Positions 18,401 through 28,520 of a stretch of 64,000 nt of DNA are shown here, in pieces (the first letter of the stretch is position 1; each line of letters opens with the position of its first letter). The notes under the pieces were generated by a model. It saw only the letters and a program-made list of their open reading frames with translations, was not told the origin of the DNA and made no database searches. The position numbers and the translations under genes are program-made. This DNA is from Lewinellaceae bacterium (GTDB taxonomy: Bacteria; Bacteroidota; Bacteroidia; Chitinophagales; Saprospiraceae), in assembly GCA_020636095.1 (NCBI GenBank), contig JACJYN010000002.1, positions 1,736,001 to 1,800,000 on the forward strand, written 5' to 3'.

Positions 18401-18981
18401 GCGGCAGCACCTACGAATGCGGCCTGCAAAGCATGACGGTGTCGCCCAATACCTTCTCCTGCGCCGATGCAGGCCCGCAAACGGTAACCCTGACGGTGAC
18501 GGACATCAACAACGAGAGCAGTACCTGCAACGCCCAGGTGACGGTGAAGGACGAAATGCCGCCGGTGGCCCGCTGCCGCAACCGTACCATCGATCTGAAC
18601 GCTGCCGGCACGGCGAGCATCACTGCCGTGCAGGTGAGCAATGGCAGCGATGACAATTGCAGCCTGCTTGGCCTGAGCCTGGACCGGACAAACTTCAGCT
18701 GCAGCGACGTCGGCGTGCAAAATGTAACACTCACCGCTACGGATGGCTCCAACAACAGCCACAGTTGCGTGGCCATGGTAACTGTACAGGACAATGTAGC
18801 GCCCACTGCGCTTTGCCAGGATATTATCGTACAGCTCGGCGCCAACGGCAACGCGACTGTTGCCGCCAGTGCTGTAGATGATGGTTCGTCCGATATCTGT
18901 GGCATTGGCTCCCTGGTACTAAGCCAGCCGGATTTCACCTGTGCTGATTTATTAAACCCCGGCCTGTTACCCTCACCGTGA
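15436..18981 (+). CDS. Adhesin 1, middle fragment: two more beta-helix modules and HYR-like repeats
   Basis: The ATG at 15436 is an accident of the frameshift; the sequence continues the protein begun at 10325. Two further beta-helix/anchor-Q modules (from ~15660 and ~16830) are followed by HYR-like immunoglobulin-fold repeats from ~18050 (pattern C-Q-x-x-T-V-Q-L-D ... V-T-L-T-V-T-D). The frame stops at 18981. By comparison with the homologous block at 28911, one C is missing from the CCCC run near 18955; restoring it joins this frame to the next HYR strand at 18978. Confidence 0.8.
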   Translation: MSLFTDPTNGDLSLQQCSPAIDAGDNTANSTTEDLAGAARKVDATSLGTANIDLGAYEYQSSYNVCIACLNLGNVFYVNDDATGNNDGSSWTHAFTDLQQALALAGQCSNVTEIWVAAGTYKPTSGADRSISFVMQNGVAIYGGFPGLPGQEGDFSVRDWTAHETILSGDLNGDDQPGFVNNGENSFHVIHNNNGLNNTAVLDGFTVSGGNANGGTTNDFGGGMHNNNSSPTVANCAFSGNSATSGGGMNNNSSNSPTVSNCIFSGNSAANSGGGMYNANSSPTVASCAFSGNSAGGGGGMFNNVYSSPAVINCTFSGGGMENLFDSNPAVINCTFFGNSTAIQNSLSSRPAVTNCILWDNDSEISNFESNPTVAHSIVQGGYPGIGNLDEDPLFVDAAGGDFRLQPCSPAIDAGNNAANNEPKDLAGNGRIVDATGSTAIDLGAYEYQSSYNACTACLSSGNIIYVNDDASGAGNGKAWADAFNNLQDALALAASCPNVTEIWVAAGTYKPDQGVGYAPGNRSHSFVMQNNLAIYGGFPGLPGQEGDFSIRDWAAHETILSGDLNGDDQPGFVNNGENSFHVIINHNNGLNSTAVLDGFAISGGNANGGSYPNYYGGGMCNIDSSPKITNCTFDGNSATSQGGGMYNDSSPLEITYCTFSGNTALINGGGICNEESSLSVANCIFSGNSANQGGGMCNFYEAPSMTLTNCIFNGNTANNGGGMYNEDESSPALTNCTFSGNSAGNNGGGMYNDYYSSPVLVNCILWGNSSNIINDLSSAATVAHSIVQGGYSPCANCPGGDGNADPLFVSQPPIGLGITGDLRLQPCSPAIDAGTAAGAPANDLDGNARPFDAAPNVAGNVDIGAYEYQGLTTAPVASCQNITVQLDANNSATVAASQVNDGSTGCGPLSFRIGGQESLSFSCSDVSAQAVTLTVSDYFSNTATCSATITVADDDNPCCAAPTAACKPFTAVLDAGGSATLTAGDVDGGSTYECGLQSMTVSPNTFSCADAGPQTVTLTVTDINNESSTCNAQVTVKDEMPPVARCRNRTIDLNAAGTASITAVQVSNGSDDNCSLLGLSLDRTNFSCSDVGVQNVTLTATDGSNNSHSCVAMVTVQDNVAPTALCQDIIVQLGANGNATVAASAVDDGSSDICGIGSLVLSQPDFTCADLLNPGLLPSP

Positions 18982-19113
18982 CGGACGTCAACGGCAATAC
19001 CTCCGCCTGCTCGGCTACCGTGACCGTACGGGACGATACCTTCGGCTCCTGCCCCGCCCCCCGCCCTAACGACCCGGACAACGACCTGGACAACGACGGT
19101 ACTCTGCGGCGAT

Positions 19114-19806
19114 GTGGACAACTGCCCGGCGATCTTCAATCCTGGGCAGGAAGACCTGGACCGGGACGGCCAGGGCGATGCCTGTGACCCCAATTTCTGC
19201 ATCAATACCTTTATCGATTACCTCAACGGTTACGTAGAGGGGTTAGGGCTTAGTTCTACAGTAGAACGGGCGGTCACCCGGCGGTTAGATCTGGCGGTTT
19301 CCAGGTTCTGTGGCGGCAGCAGCACCAGTACCGTGATTGCTTCCCTGAATAGCGTTATCAGCTATGTTCAAAGCCGAAGTGGTAACGGTATGCCGGCCGG
19401 GGCGGCCGATTATATCATCGCTCAGGTGAACGGCCTGATCGGTGCGCTGAACGCCGGTACTGTGGTTTGCTGTACGGCGCCTGCCGCCCTACCAGCCGGC
19501 CTGGGCCTAGCGGCGGAAGCGGCCGAGGCCTTCCTGCAGCTGGAAGCCAGCCCCAACCCGTTCCGGGAGGAGGTGGCCATACGCTTTTACCTGCCCGAGG
19601 CCGGCCCGGCTGCGTTGGAGGTGTACAACCTCAACGGGCAGCGGGTTCGTATGCTGAAAGAAGGGCTGCTGGATGCCGGTACCCCATCAGGTGGAATGGG
19701 ACGGCACAGCCGGCAACAACAGCCGCCGCTTGCCGCTGGCGTCTATCTCGTCCACCTGCGGGCGCAAGGCGGGGTAGCGGTAAGCATGGTTGCCCTGGTA
19801 CGGTAA
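19114..19806 (+). CDS. Adhesin 1, C-terminal fragment: TSP3-like, helical pre-anchor domain and T9SS sorting domain
   Basis: Again the ATG is internal. The frame holds a Ca-binding thrombospondin-3-like stretch (D-N-C-P-A-I-F-N-P-G-Q-E-D-L-D-R-D-G-Q-G-D), a ~95-residue helical domain (F-I-D-Y-L-N-G-Y-V-E-G-L-G through V-C-C) shared with the other three adhesins, and a T9SS type A sorting domain (~19540-19806: A-S-P-N-P-F, V-Y-N-L-N-G-Q-R-V, G-V-Y-L-V-H-L). An extra base near 19098 separates it from the preceding part. Within the sorting domain two compensating shifts (an extra C near 19682, a missing base near 19733) leave a garbled ~17-residue stretch. Product: cell-surface protein exported by type IX secretion. 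Confidence 0.85.
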   Translation: MDNCPAIFNPGQEDLDRDGQGDACDPNFCINTFIDYLNGYVEGLGLSSTVERAVTRRLDLAVSRFCGGSSTSTVIASLNSVISYVQSRSGNGMPAGAADYIIAQVNGLIGALNAGTVVCCTAPAALPAGLGLAAEAAEAFLQLEASPNPFREEVAIRFYLPEAGPAALEVYNLNGQRVRMLKEGLLDAGTPSGGMGRHSRQQQPPLAAGVYLVHLRAQGGVAVSMVALVR

Positions 19807-19824
19807 AGGGAAAGCGTGAAGCTG

Positions 19825-19866
19825 GAAGCCGGAATTATACGCCGTCCACCTCCGGCTTCTCTGTTT
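19825..19866 (+). terminator. Possible terminator hairpin after adhesin 1
   Basis: GAAGCCGG (19825-19832) pairs with CCGGCTTC (19852-19859), followed by the T-rich TCTGTTT. It starts 19 nt after the stop. The loop is long (19 nt), so efficiency is uncertain. Confidence 0.45.
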
Positions 19867-20020
19867 CCGGCAGTTTGAGTCTAGCAGCCGGGATGGTTAT
19901 GGATGGGGACAGCCGGGGACGGCAGCCCAGGGGAAGAAGGCTTACAACCAGGAGGGTGATCCTGGCGTGGTGAGAAACAGCTTCTCAGTTTTGAGTATGT
20001 GTAAATTTCATCTTTCGGTA

Positions 20021-23000
20021 CTAACTCAGATAATCCCCGGGCTTTTTGCCGAAATGTATCTGGTAGACTTTAGCCAGGTAGCTGGTGAGCTAAAGCCCGA
20101 TGCTCGGCCACCTCTGTGGTGGTGGCATAGATCTTGTTTTCAAGCAGGTGGCGGTACTTTTTGGAGTTTGACCTCCAGGATATAGGCGTTAGGGGTCAGG
20201 TAAGCCAGGGCTTTCAGTTTTCGGGCAAACTGCCGGTCGCTCATGAATACTCTGGAGGCTAGATAAGCCGTGGTCAGTTTGATCTCCTTTTCGAGGGCTT
20301 CCTTGGCGGCATCCTGCACTTCTTTCAGCCAGGTGGAATCGGCAGAAGGGGCGTCTTCAAATGTTACATTGGGCTCCATTTTTGATGGGGTAGGTTGTTG
20401 CTGTAGTTGTTTTCGCACCCGGTAGTTGCCGATCAGGTTGGTACCAGCCAGGCCAGTAGTTCTTCCGGGGAGAAGGGCTTGAGCAGGTAGTCGTCGACGC
20501 CCATCCGGAGGGCATGGAGCTTGTCTTCTTCCGCTGCCCGGGCAGTCAGCATGATAACCGGCAGTTTCTGCCAGCGCGGATGGTTTTGATCTTTTCCAGC
20601 AGGGTGTATCCGTCCATTTCGGGCATCATCACATCGGAGAGGATCAGCTCGATATCCTGGACGGTGGTATTTTCCGCTTCCAGCACTGCCCAGGCTTCGG
20701 CTCCGTGGTTGGCGAGGATACAATCATATTCGTCGGCCAGCAACTGCAGCAGCAACTGTTGCATATCCCGGTTATCTTCCACGATCAGCACTTTGGATCG
20801 GGGCGATCCATCGTCGTTAGAGGGGACAGCGGCCGGGCTTCCCGCTTTCTGCTCGTCCGGGAATACAGGTTCCGCCACGGGATCAAAGCCCTCCGTCTCC
20901 TTTGCCGGCGTTGCTTTCCGCGCGGGCAGGCGCAGGCAAAAGCGGGCGCCTTGCCCCCATTCGCTTTCCACGCTCAGGCTGCCGTTCATCAACTGCGCCA
21001 GTTCTTTGGACAAAGCCAGGCCGATGCCGGCGCCCCCTTCCGTAGAGATGCCCTCCCGCCGGGTCTGGAAATAGCGTTCAAAAATATGGGGCAGGTCTTC
21101 TGGTGGGATGCCGCGCCCCGTGTCGGTGACCGTGATCAGCAGCTGAGGGGCTGGCCCATCTTCCTCCTGAATGCTGGCCGTCAGTTGCACCCTTCCTTCC
21201 TTTGGCGTAAACTTCAGGGCATTGGACAGCAGGTTGTTGATGACCTTTTCCAGGCGGTTGCGGTCTACCCAGAAGTGCGCGTCCTCCGGCAGTTCGGAAT
21301 GAAAGGAATAATCGATCGCTTTGAGGGCTGCCCCTGAATGATAGGCGCTGAACAATTGCCGGCAGAAGGAGACAAGCGGGGTTGGTTGTTCTTTCAGGCT
21401 GGCTTTTTGGGCTTCCAGGCGCGACAATTCGAGCAGTTCTTCGACCAGCCTGCCCAGCTTTCGGCCGTTTTTCAAAACCAGTTTGAGGCTGCTTCCGATG
21501 CCATTGTTCAGGGAAGGCCCGTACTTGCGGATGAGGTTTTCAGCGGTACCGTGATCAGGGTGACGGGCGTCCGGAGTTCGTGGGAGATATTGGTGAAGAA
21601 GCGGGACTTCATTTCGTCCAGTTGCTGAAGTTTACGGGTATGCTCTTCGATCAGAGTATTTTGTCTTCCCGATCTTCCGGGTGCGCTTTGCCACCTCCAG
21701 TTCAAGCCGCCAGGTATCCAGTTGTTTGTTGCGAAGATACAGATCAGGGCAAAGGCCAAAAAGGCAGGCTTACCAGCAGGTAGAACCAGGGCTGTTTGTA
21801 GAAGAACTCGCGGGCATGGATGTTGATCGCCACCGGTTCACTGTCCAGTTATTCCGAAAATCCGCCCTTTGACCAGCAGGCGGTATTTGCCGGGCGGGAG
21901 GCGGCTGATGTTGAGTTCGGCCTAGTTGCCCAGGTAGTGCCAGTCTTTATCTATGCCTTCCAGCCGATAGGCGTAGCGGTTTTGTGCGGCTCCAGATAGC
22001 TCGATAGGGCAAATTTCAAGCGGATATAGTACCGGTCGGTAGGGATGGAGATCGCCCCGGGCTGTGCAAGCCCGCTGCGCCGGATTAGCTCCTTGCCTGC
22101 TTTCTTGTCGAAATATACCAGCTCGGTGAGGTATACCTTAACTTCCTCTTTCTGCTTCAGGGCTGCCTTCAATGCCCGGGGCTCAATGATGCTGATGCCC
22201 TCGCGGCTGCCGAAAAGCAGGCGGTATCGCTCGCTTTGAGGGGGTCAAAGCGCTCGAAAGTTTCATATACCAGTACCGTCTTCCCGGTAGATGCTGTTTA
22301 ACACGGTTCCCGCTTTGGAAATGATATTGATGCCGTGTTCGGTAGCCACCCAGATGTCGCCGTCATCATCCGGCAGGATGCTCATCACAGCATTGTTGGA
22401 CAAACCTTTCCGTTGATCAATGATGGTAATGGACCCGGTGCGGGGATCGTAAATGTGCATACCGCCAAAATAGGCGCCCAGCCACAGCCTGCCCTGCGTA
22501 CCTTCATAGATGGAGGTGAAACGAAAGTCGGAAAAACCATCTTCCGGGCCCAGCTTTTGGCTTTCCCCCCTTTCGATGTCTATCCGCCACATACCATTAT
22601 TGGTGGGAATCCAGAGTATTCCTTTGGAATCGACAAAAATGTCCCTGACCAGGTCTTCCAGGTTTTCCGGGATGCCGGGCCCCGGGGAGAAGTAGCGCTG
22701 AGTGTTGAGGTCGAAAAAGCGATGGAATTGCGGCTGTCCTGGACAACCAGGCGGCTTTTGTCCAGAAAGCCAAAGAGCTTGATATTCTGGTACCAGGTCA
22801 TAACAGGAACAGGCATTGGTTTCAGGGTGGTATTGAACCAGGTAGTTGTTGGAAATAAACCAGAGCTGGCCTTCGTCATCCGGGATGAGCTGTTGTTTCA
22901 TGCCCTTGCCAAAAGGAGCGGCGGGCGATGGGGGCAATCCACAGTCGGTACCTGGAAAGGTACTTGCGCTCCCCGGGCTTCGTCAAAAGGAACCAGCCTT

Positions 23001-24202
23001 CGTTGACGGTATTGACCAGAAAGCGCCCGTCCGGCAATTCGGCTATGGCGCTGATCCACTTTCGGGCAGGTATTGCTGTCGGATAAAAAAGTACTCCTGC
23101 GGATGCCGGCGCTGAAAAATCCGTTTCGGGTGGTTATAAAAAGCCTGCCTGCGAAAATCCCGCCTTTCAGGCTGATGATATTACCAGCCCGGCTACCACG
23201 CCCGAATAATCGAAGCGGCGCCCCTTTCATCCATTAAAACTGCCCGGTACGGTACATCCTTTTCCTGAAAAAGGAAACAGATGTTTCCGGATTGGTCCTG
23301 GAAGATATCCCGGGGCTCCATTGATCAGGGAATTGCCCTCGATCGCGATGAACTGATCCTTTTCCCGGCTGAACTGGAACAGGCGGTTGTCATAACATTC
23401 CGGTAAGAAAAAATAGAGCTGCCCGGTACCGGGCTTTGCAGGAGGCGCGGGCTGGCATCCGACATGTCCTTTAGTGTCAGTTGCCGGTTCAGGTTATGCC
23501 CGATGAAGTCAGGAGGATAATAGGCGCGGACGGATTGGCTTTTTCGGCTCCAGCGGAAAAGCGGAAGGGTTCCGCCCATGAACCAGGCTTCCCGCTCATT
23601 GATCAACAATGGGAGGTCATTCCCCACCTATATAAACCATTCGGATAATCAAGGGACAATTCTTTTTGATACTACTTTTCTTCTACCGTGAATAGTTGGA
23701 TGGTATGCGCTTCGGTATAGCCGAGCAGATAGGTACCTTTGCCGTCGGCTTCGAGACGCCCTTCGGGGAAAAAGCCGGCAAAGAGGAATCGGGTATTGCA
23801 ATCAGCCGGGCTTCATGGCTATTCGGATCGAGCAGGAAAAATTCTTTTTCCTCGGTATTACCGAATAATAACTGGTGTGCACTCATCCCCATAATGGTCA
23901 GCCGTTCCAGCCGGTATTTTTCCGGGAAAAAGAACTCAACCGGATGGAATTCATACCCGTCGAACTGGAATACACCGATGCCGTTGACCAGCCGTTCCAG
24001 CCCGCAATAGTCCAGCCATAAGCGCCCTTCCCCGTCCAGAAAAACATTGCGGATACATTTATTGGTGTAGGGTGTTTCCTCCTGGCGGAAATCGCTGAGG
24101 TAGGAACGCTCCAGTTTTACCATTCCGCCGCCTCCTGGGCGCCGGCGGGAGGCAGCGCCCATAGTATGGCAAGCAGTAGCGGTAAAAATGTACCCGAACC
24201 AT
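20021..24202 (-). pseudogene. HTCS hybrid two-component regulator broken by many frameshifts
   Basis: On the minus strand a full hybrid two-component regulator can be followed from an ATG at 24202 (signal peptide L-P-L-L-L-A-I-L-W-A-L-P-P-A-G-A-Q) to a TAG at 20021-20023, but in many overlapping short frames: 24162-23683, 23627-23325, 23230-22898, 22937-22263 (two-component propeller repeats), 22172-21951 (Y_Y_Y), 21759-21508 and 21475-20546 (HisKA with S-H-E-L-R-T-P, HATPase_c with G-A-G-I-G-L-A-L, and receiver S-D-V-M-M-P-E-M-D-G), 20723-20433, 20418-20140 (AraC-type HTH), then a shifted tail S-P-A-Y-L-A-K-V-Y-Q-I-H-F-G. The breaks checked are single-base indels (for example TTTTT for TTTTTT near 24190). 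It is the counterpart of the intact 30933 gene, divergent from adhesin 2. Genuine decay and consensus errors are both possible. Confidence 0.85.
20546..21475 (-). CDS. Largest open fragment of the broken HTCS: kinase and receiver domains
   Basis: 309 codons covering the end of the HisKA helix (L-V-E-E-L-L-E-L-S-R-L-E), the complete HATPase_c domain (N box V-I-N-N-L-L-S-N-A-L-K-F-T, G boxes, G-G-A-G-I-G-L-A-L-S-K-E-L) and the receiver up to the D-V-M-M-P-E-M-D-G phosphorylation loop. Part of the locus 20021-24202; not an independent gene. Confidence 0.7.
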   Translation of the reverse strand: MKNGRKLGRLVEELLELSRLEAQKASLKEQPTPLVSFCRQLFSAYHSGAALKAIDYSFHSELPEDAHFWVDRNRLEKVINNLLSNALKFTPKEGRVQLTASIQEEDGPAPQLLITVTDTGRGIPPEDLPHIFERYFQTRREGISTEGGAGIGLALSKELAQLMNGSLSVESEWGQGARFCLRLPARKATPAKETEGFDPVAEPVFPDEQKAGSPAAVPSNDDGSPRSKVLIVEDNRDMQQLLLQLLADEYDCILANHGAEAWAVLEAENTTVQDIELILSDVMMPEMDGYTLLEKIKTIRAGRNCRLSC

Positions 24203-24357
24203 TATGCGTGAACCTGGCATATTTGCTAAAAGCGAAAAGATAAAGGCAAAACTTTGAAAATATACAAGAAGAAAAAGCGGAAGGTTCGGTACTGGAATGG
24301 AAAAAACAAGAGGAAGGCTGAAAATTGATAGCCTGGTACTACTAAACGAGTGCTGAA

Positions 24358-24414
24358 TGTCCGGGTTTTAGCCTGATATGTCCGGATTTTTGCTTTCCCT
24401 TTACCCCACCTTTG
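24358..24414 (+). promoter_or_regulatory. Candidate promoter with two TGTCCGG repeats 21 bp apart
   Basis: TGTCCGGG at 24358 and TGTCCGGA at 24379 are direct repeats with a 21-bp period. CACCTTTG (24407-24414) resembles the TAnnTTTG -7 element and lies 28 bp after the second repeat. It precedes a 39-codon ORF and adhesin 2. The geometry parallels the leaders of adhesins 3 and 4. Confidence 0.5.
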
Positions 24415-24457
24415 CAGCGACAACCAACAGAACTGTTCACTCCAAATTATTTCAATC

Positions 24458-24577
24458 ATGCAAACAGAAAACACAGCTCAAACTAAACTGCAAAAGGGCC
24501 TGGCCTGCGTGGCCTGCCTTGGTTTTTTTCCCTTGCTTTATCTGGTGGGGAGTATGGTAATGGCATTCTTTCGCTGA
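24458..24577 (+). CDS. Small putative single-span membrane protein (39 aa)
   Basis: A 39-codon ORF beginning M-Q-T-E-N-T-A-Q-T-K-L-Q-K, followed by one hydrophobic helix (~15-37, with V-A-C-L-G-F-F-P-L-L-Y-L-V-G) and ending F-F-R. The promoter-like block at 24358-24414 ends ~45 nt upstream, and a large stem-loop starts 30 nt after the stop. No homologue is recognised; it could be a leader peptide or a chance ORF. Confidence 0.35.
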   Translation: MQTENTAQTKLQKGLACVACLGFFPLLYLVGSMVMAFFR

Positions 24578-24606
24578 GCGCTTAATTGTTTTTACTTGGT
24601 AGTGTT

Positions 24607-24717
24607 CAAAAAATAAGCTGTCGCTTTGCATTTCGGTGATCAGGCTTGCCCTTCAGCCATTTATTTCGGTGGCTTTCGGCCTTTGCCTGATCACCGAAAC
24701 CGACAACTTATTTTTTG
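24607..24717. repeat. 111-bp nested stem-loop upstream of adhesin 2
   Basis: Outer arms 24607-24623 and 24701-24717 pair with one mismatch (CAAAAAATAAGC... / ...CTTATTTTTTG). Inner arms TTTCGGTGATCAGGC (24631-24645) and GCCTGATCACCGAAA (24685-24699) pair perfectly, with a further AGCCA/TGGCT hairpin in the loop. It ends 32 bp before the adhesin 2 start, so it could act as a terminator, attenuator or mobile palindrome. Confidence 0.8.
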
Positions 24718-24748
24718 AGGATTCCTTAGCTAACAAATTTTAATCCAC

Positions 24749-25528
24749 ATGAACTTGAAAAGTTCCCTTCATCGGGCATTCTTTATTCTTTTTCTGCCAG
24801 GCAATTTAATGACCGGCCAGCTCACAGCCCAGAGCAACCTCTCTACCTCGGAGATTCCCACCCGCATCGATTACCAGAGCGGGACGGATTACACCGATTT
24901 TTTTATCCCCAATGTGGGCGGGTCCATTTCCTTTACCCTGAATGGAGGGGATGGCGGCCGCCGGAGGGTGCCGGATCTATGCACCAGGAAGGGGGGGCAA
25001 GGTGCAACCGTGCAGGCCACCTTTTTCATTGGCCCCGGATCAGGGCAACTAGCGCCGGGCGGACGCTTGCGTTTTATTCCGGGTGAGCGGGGAGAAAGTC
25101 GGGGTGGTAACGGAGTTTATGGCGCCGGAGGCGGTGGTGGCTCTGGTCTGCTATACACCACGGCGAGCGACCCCAGTACCTTAAGCAATCTCGCATCTCT
25201 TGACTTTGCGGACGCCGGTACTTCCTGGGTCATTCTGGCGGTAGCAGGCGGTGGCGGCGGCGCCGGGCTGAGTGGTGTTTGTGATGGAAATGCCGGTCGT
25301 GGTGGCGTAACGACGGAAGATGGGGGCGGGATAAATGGCGGTGTGGACGGAAATGGTGGTAACACTAATGGTAATGGTGGCTTTTGCGGTGGTGGTGGTT
25401 ACAGTACCAGGGGAGGAGGCGGGGAAATCAATGCCGGGGCAGGTAGAGTCTCTGGTGGCGTGGGTGGCTTTTTGGTGGCGATGGTGTTTTTGGGGGTATG
25501 GCTATGGTGGAGGCGGTGGAGGAGATGA
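24749..25528 (+). CDS. Adhesin 2, N-terminal fragment: signal peptide and glycine-rich domain
   Basis: Signal peptide (~1-28, ending L-T-A-Q), a beta-sheet lead (D-F-F-I-P-N-V-G-G-S-I-S-F-T-L-N-G-G-D-G-G) and then a glycine-rich domain with G-G-G-G-G runs separated by hydrophobic strands (W-V-I-L-A-V-A-G-G-G-G-G). This layout resembles the Gly_rich (ALK/LTK-like) family and matches adhesin 3 (35308). The last ~25 residues after ~25455 are out of frame (W-L-W-W-R-R-W-R-R). Confidence 0.7.
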   Translation: MNLKSSLHRAFFILFLPGNLMTGQLTAQSNLSTSEIPTRIDYQSGTDYTDFFIPNVGGSISFTLNGGDGGRRRVPDLCTRKGGQGATVQATFFIGPGSGQLAPGGRLRFIPGERGESRGGNGVYGAGGGGGSGLLYTTASDPSTLSNLASLDFADAGTSWVILAVAGGGGGAGLSGVCDGNAGRGGVTTEDGGGINGGVDGNGGNTNGNGGFCGGGGYSTRGGGGEINAGAGRVSGGVGGFLVAMVFLGVWLWWRRWRR

Positions 25529-28520
25529 TCTTTCCGGCGGCGGCGGCGGCGGCGGTGGCTTTTCCGGTGGCGGCGGCGGCGGCGGTGATCTTTTAACCCT
25601 AACGGCGGCTATGGCGGCGGCAGCTTCGTCAATGCAGCGGCTTCAAGTAGCGCCAAACAGGGCGGCAGTACGCACGAATAACCCCCGCAGCGGTTATATC
25701 GAATACGTCCTTGAGGATTCCGAGTCCCCGTAGCCGTCTGTCAGCCCGTGAATGTAGAACTGGGTGCCGACGGTATGGCTACCGTCTATCCCACGGACGT
25801 AGATGGCGGCAGCTACGATCCCAACGGCGATGATGCCGCCCTGGAACTGGTCTTCGTCGGGTTTACCGGATTTGGCTTTGCTGAGGCCAATGAACTTAAT
25901 TTTGATTGTTCCGAAACAGGCGTTATTGAAAACGACTTTTTGTGGTTGCGCGTAAGAGATGGGCAAGGCCTGGAAGGTTATTGCTCAGTCTCGCTGAATA
26001 TTGAAGACAATATTGCGCCTACGGCGCTTTGTCAACCGAGTATCACGCTCTTTCCGGATGAAACGGGTACCGTTTCCATTACGCCGGCGGATCTGGACAA
26101 TGGCTCCTTTGATAATTGCGGGATTAGCAGCCGGTCGATCAGCCAGACGACGTTTACCTGTTCTGACATCGGCACGTATTCGGTTACCCTGACCGTCGGG
26201 GATGCCGAAGACAACTACGCCACCTGCACCACGGAAGTAACGGTAAAGGCGTACGAGCTGGACTGCCCGGATGATTTTTGTGTCAGCATTCCGCCGGGCC
26301 AAACGGAGGCCTACGTCGATCTTTCTTTTCCGGTCGGGACCTTTACCTGCGACTATTTTGTAGAAAGCAGGTTATACTGTGCAGATTGTGATCCATTCGC
26401 CGGCTGGACAACGACGGACAAAAGCGGCTACTATGGTACTTCGGCGAATATACCCTGCGAACCCGTGTCCTCAGCGGTCCTAATGCGACGGTAGACATTT
26501 GTGTAATTAACTTCCGGGTAGCACCGAGTGAGACGGATTTTGAATTTACCTGCGGGTAGACTTCACCGTACAGGTACCAGCCGGGGAGTGCGAGGTGCAG
26601 GTCGATTTCCCGGATTCTCCGGTATCGGTACCGGCACCCTGCGGTTACGAGGTCGCAAGCCAGGTTTGTGCCCTTTCACCTTTCAGCTGTAATCCTTCTT
26701 CGGGCAATAGCACGGAGAACAAGAGCGGGCTATACCCACCCGGCGATTATGTCATGCGGTGGCGCTTGCGGATCGAAGGAACTAACAGCAGTATAGTCGA
26801 CGTTTGCCAGGTCTACTTTACGGTAGAAGAAAGCACCCCGTCACGGCGGTCTGTTCCGAATCTTACGGTACAGCTGGATGACATGGGCGCCGCCTCAATC
26901 AGTGCCAGTGACATCAACGATACTCCTACGGACCCTTGTGGGGATCAGACCTTTACCCTCAGTCAGCAGGACTTCACCTGCCAGGATGTTGGGATCAATA
27001 CCGTAACGCTCACCCTGACAGATGCAGAAGGCAACACCTCTGCTTGTACGGCTACGGTCACCGTGGAAGATAATACCCTCCACAGATATCCTGCCTAAAT
27101 GTAACCATTCACCTGGATGCGGATGGCAACGGCTCTACCACTTTAGAAGCACTAAATGGCGGCGCTTCCGATGCATGTGGTACTGGCTTCCGTTACCGCA
27201 GCACAGGTACCGAATTTGAATGTACGGACGTGGGGGTCAATACCATTACCCTTACAGCTACCGATGTCAATGGGAATGCCGCTACCTGCAACGCTACCGT
27301 CACCGTCATCGACAACATCCCTCCGGTACCGGTACTGCCAGGATATTACGGTACAGCTCGGCGACAATGGCAGCGCCACGATCACGGGTTTAGAGGCCGA
27401 CAATGGTTCTTCCGATGCCTGCGGTATCGCCAGCCGGACCGTCGACAATGACACCTTCGACTGTTCAGATATAGGCGCTGTACACCCTGTCGTGCTCACC
27501 GTCACCGACCATAATGGTAATAGCAGTACCTGCTCCGCCAACGTAACGGTCCAGGACAATACGGCGCCAAATGCCCGGTGCAAAACCCAAACCATCACCC
27601 TTCCGCTCGATGAAGCGGGGCAGGCTAACCTGGCGGTGGAACAAATCGACAACAACTCTACCGATGCCTGCGGGATCGCCAGCCGGGAGATCGACCTATC
27701 GGTACTTTGATTGCGATGACGCCGGTACCATACCGTGACCCTCACCGTCACTGACCTTTATGGCAACGTCGCTACCTGCACCTCTAAAGTGTTCATTACC
27801 GACCTTACCGCCCCCCGTCCTGGTGTGTGTCCGGATCAATATACCATACAGCTCGATGAATACTACCAGGCGACTGTCGACCTACAGGAATATGCCAGCG
27901 GCTCCAGCGACAACTGCGGAATTACGGTATGGGAAGCTCAGCTTTCGGAGTTTGACTGCAATTTTGTCGGTTCCATGTTCATGGTCCTCACTGTCTATGA
28001 CGAAGCGGGTAACTCTGATTTTTGTTTTAAACCCATCACTATTGTAGACAACATCGCCCCGGTACTTTGTGCCAGGATGTGACGGTACAGCTGGACGCCA
28101 GCGGTTCGGCTACGCTCACCGCCGGCGCAGTGGACAACGGCTCGAGCGACGCCTGCGGCATACAGTCTGTAGTGCTCAGCCAGCAGTCGTTCGGTTGTGG
28201 GGATGTGGGTACCAACACGGTCACCCTCACCGTGACGGACGTGAACGGCAATACGGCTGCCTGCCCGGCCACCGTAACGGTTCAGGACAACATCGCCCCG
28301 GTGGCGCTGTGCCAGGACGTTACTGTACAGCTGGACGGCAGCGGTTCGGCTACGCTCACCGCCGGCGCAGTGGACAACGGCTCAAGCGACGCCTGCGGCA
28401 TACAGTCTGTAGTGCTCAGCCAGCAGTCGTTCGGTTGTGGGGATGTGGGGGCTAACACGGTCACCCTCACCGTGACGGACGCGAACGGCAATACTTCTAC
28501 TTGCCTTTACCACCGTAACG

